Source: Marinosulfonomonas sp.
Lineage (GTDB): Bacteria; Pseudomonadota; Alphaproteobacteria; Rhodobacterales; Rhodobacteraceae
NCBI GenBank assembly: GCA_026989405.1
Contig: JALSJL010000497.1
Span: 1 to 7,433, forward strand
DNA length: 7,433 nucleotides
Reading direction: 5' to 3'
Part shown: positions 6,087-7,433 of the stretch, one piece after another
How the letters are laid out: each line of letters opens with the position of its first letter
Numbering within the stretch: position 1 is the stretch's first letter
The notes under the pieces: generated by a model
The model's database searches: none
The model's input: only the letters and a program-made list of their open reading frames with translations
Told to the model about the DNA's origin: nothing
Translations under genes and position numbers: made by a program

Positions 6087-7433
6087 TCAGGCACCGGCCT
6101 GACGCAGGCGGGTCACCTTGCCCGGATCATCGTCGACCAGGTTGGCCAGGGCGCGCCAGGCGTCGAATTGCGACTGGAAGACTTCACCGGTCAGTTCATC
6201 GAGGAAGTGGGTCTGCTCCAGCTTGTCCATCACCGGCCCCTTGACCTCGGACAGGTGCAGCCTGATGCCCATGTCCTTCAGCCGCTGGTTGATCGCCTCA
6301 AGGCTTTCCAGCGCCGAGGTGTCGATCACGTTCACAGCCGACAGCATGAGCACGACATTTTTCACGCCGCAGTCTTCGGTCACGCGGTCCTGCAGGTAGT
6401 CTTCAAGGAACCGGGCGTTGGCGAAAAACAGGTTCTCGTCGACGCGCAGGGTCACCAGAGTCGGATCGGTGATCACGTCATGGCGCAGGATGTTGCGGAA
6501 ATGCTGGGTGCCGGGCACCAGCCCCACTTCGGCCACATGCGGGCGCGACGAGCGGTGCAGATACAGCAACAACGAGATCGCAACGCCGGCCGAGACCCCG
6601 AACTCGACCCCAAGCGTGAGGGTCAGCAGGATGGTTGCGGCCACAGAGGCGAAATCGGCGCGTGAAAAGACCCATGTGCGCTTCAGGATCGAGAAATCGA
6701 CCAGCGACAACACGGCCACGATGATCGTGGCGGCCAGGGTCGCCTTGGGAAGAAAGAACAGCAAAGGCGTGAGCACCAGCGCGGCCAGTGCGATGCCGAC
6801 AGCCGTGAACGCGCCCGCCGCCGGGGTTTCGGCGCCGGCGTCGTAGTTGACAACCGAACGGGCAAATCCGCCGGTCACCGGGTAGCCGCCGGAAATGGAC
6901 GCTGCAATGTTGGACGCCCCCAGCCCGATCAGTTCCTGATCCGGGTCGATGCGCTGGCGCTTCTTGGCGGCCAGGGTCTGCGCCACCGAGATGCTTTCGA
7001 CAAATCCGATGATCGAAATCAGCACGGCCGAGCCCAGCAGGCTCATCCAGATGTCGCGGTCAAAATCGGGCAGCGTGGGCGCCGGCAGGCCGCGCGGGAT
7101 TTCCCCGACGATGGCAAGGCCCTTGTCGGCCAGCCCGAAAGCCCATGTGGCCAGCGTCGTGACGACGATGGCCGCCACCGGCCCCGCGCGAGACAGAAGG
7201 TCGGCCGTGCGCGGTTTCAGGCCGGCCTGCAACAAGATCGGTTTCAGCCCCTTGCGCACCCAGAACAGGAAGGCAACCGTGCCCGCACCGATGATGAGGG
7301 CATAGATATTGGTGTCGCCCAGGTTGGCCCACAGCGACTGGACGATTTCCACCAGCGTATGCCCGCCCGCCTTTATGCCCAGCACATGCTTGAGCTGGCT
7401 CGTGGCGATCAGGACGCCGGATGCGGTGATGAA
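6087..7433 (-). CDS. SulP-family anion transporter with STAS domain, N-terminus cut off
   Basis: This is the last 448 residues of a SulP (SLC26-type) inner-membrane transporter, a family that carries sulfate, bicarbonate, dicarboxylates or other anions. The frame is open to the window edge, and the residues before the apparent GTG at 7385 read FITASGVLIATSQLKH, a conserved SulP stretch, so that GTG is internal. The membrane part includes FVESISVAQTLAAKK, LIGLGASNIAASISGGYPVT and GGFARSVVNYDAGAETPAAG, followed by hydrophobic segments ending near LLLYLHR. The cytoplasmic STAS domain (about visible residues 319-426) has VVLMLSAVNVIDTSALESL, with the DTS turn that in STAS proteins can be a phosphorylation or nucleotide-linked site, and ends normally. 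ExoD follows 5 bases downstream. I cannot tell the substrate; bacterial relatives include bicarbonate (BicA) and dicarboxylate (DauA) carriers as well as sulfate permeases, and no cysteine-biosynthesis or carbonic anhydrase gene is adjacent. Confidence 0.92.
   Translation of the reverse strand, partial: FITASGVLIATSQLKHVLGIKAGGHTLVEIVQSLWANLGDTNIYALIIGAGTVAFLFWVRKGLKPILLQAGLKPRTADLLSRAGPVAAIVVTTLATWAFGLADKGLAIVGEIPRGLPAPTLPDFDRDIWMSLLGSAVLISIIGFVESISVAQTLAAKKRQRIDPDQELIGLGASNIAASISGGYPVTGGFARSVVNYDAGAETPAAGAFTAVGIALAALVLTPLLFFLPKATLAATIIVAVLSLVDFSILKRTWVFSRADFASVAATILLTLTLGVEFGVSAGVAISLLLYLHRSSRPHVAEVGLVPGTQHFRNILRHDVITDPTLVTLRVDENLFFANARFLEDYLQDRVTEDCGVKNVVLMLSAVNVIDTSALESLEAINQRLKDMGIRLHLSEVKGPVMDKLEQTHFLDELTGEVFQSQFDAWRALANLVDDDPGKVTRLRQAGA

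Noticed and set aside
7383..7385. GTG at 7385 as the SulP start
   Set aside because: The frame continues to the edge and encodes conserved SulP residues before this codon.

Overview
The window looks like chromosomal DNA from a high-GC alphaproteobacterium, most likely a member of the Rhodobacterales. The support is strong GC bias at third codon positions, the particular versions of the protein families present, and an intergenic element at about 2601-2646 (a G/C hairpin followed on the minus strand by AGTATTTT and AAGATGAAG) of a type I remember as common between Rhodobacterales genes. The taxon is an inference; no rRNA or other marker gene is present.

Layout. Left block, plus strand (1-1760): the C-terminal end of an amidase-signature protein, then a short FAH-family hydrolase (417-1100) and a zeta-class GST-type isomerase (1113-1760). 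The last two are 12 bases apart and resemble the fumarylpyruvate hydrolase / maleylpyruvate isomerase pair (NagK/NagL type) that finishes the glutathione-dependent gentisate route. No ring-cleaving dioxygenase is in view. Right block, minus strand (7433-1757): a SulP-family anion transporter with a STAS domain, cut by the right edge; an ExoD-family membrane protein starting 5 bases after the SulP stop; an IorA/IorB-type molybdenum hydroxylase (2Fe-2S small subunit and Tat-targeted molybdopterin large subunit) 95 bases further on; a hairpin; and an SDR of the HSD10 / type II 3-hydroxyacyl-CoA dehydrogenase type. The two blocks converge, and the isomerase and SDR genes end on the same CTAG.

How the genes may work together. 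The left pair can isomerise and hydrolyse a ring-cleavage product to central metabolites. The IorAB pair can oxidise an aldehyde or hydroxylate an N-heterocycle at the cell envelope, and the SDR acts on 3-hydroxyacyl-CoA intermediates. All are consistent with catabolism of aromatic or branched compounds, but nothing in the window fixes one pathway. SulP and ExoD form their own translationally coupled pair of membrane proteins.

I see no tRNA, rRNA, CRISPR array, insertion sequence, phage gene or defence system. The content is ordinary metabolic and transport genes. The most interesting points are the SulP-ExoD pairing, the IorAB pair without local maturation or electron-acceptor genes, a palindrome upstream of the SDR, and the hairpin element with two competing pairings.
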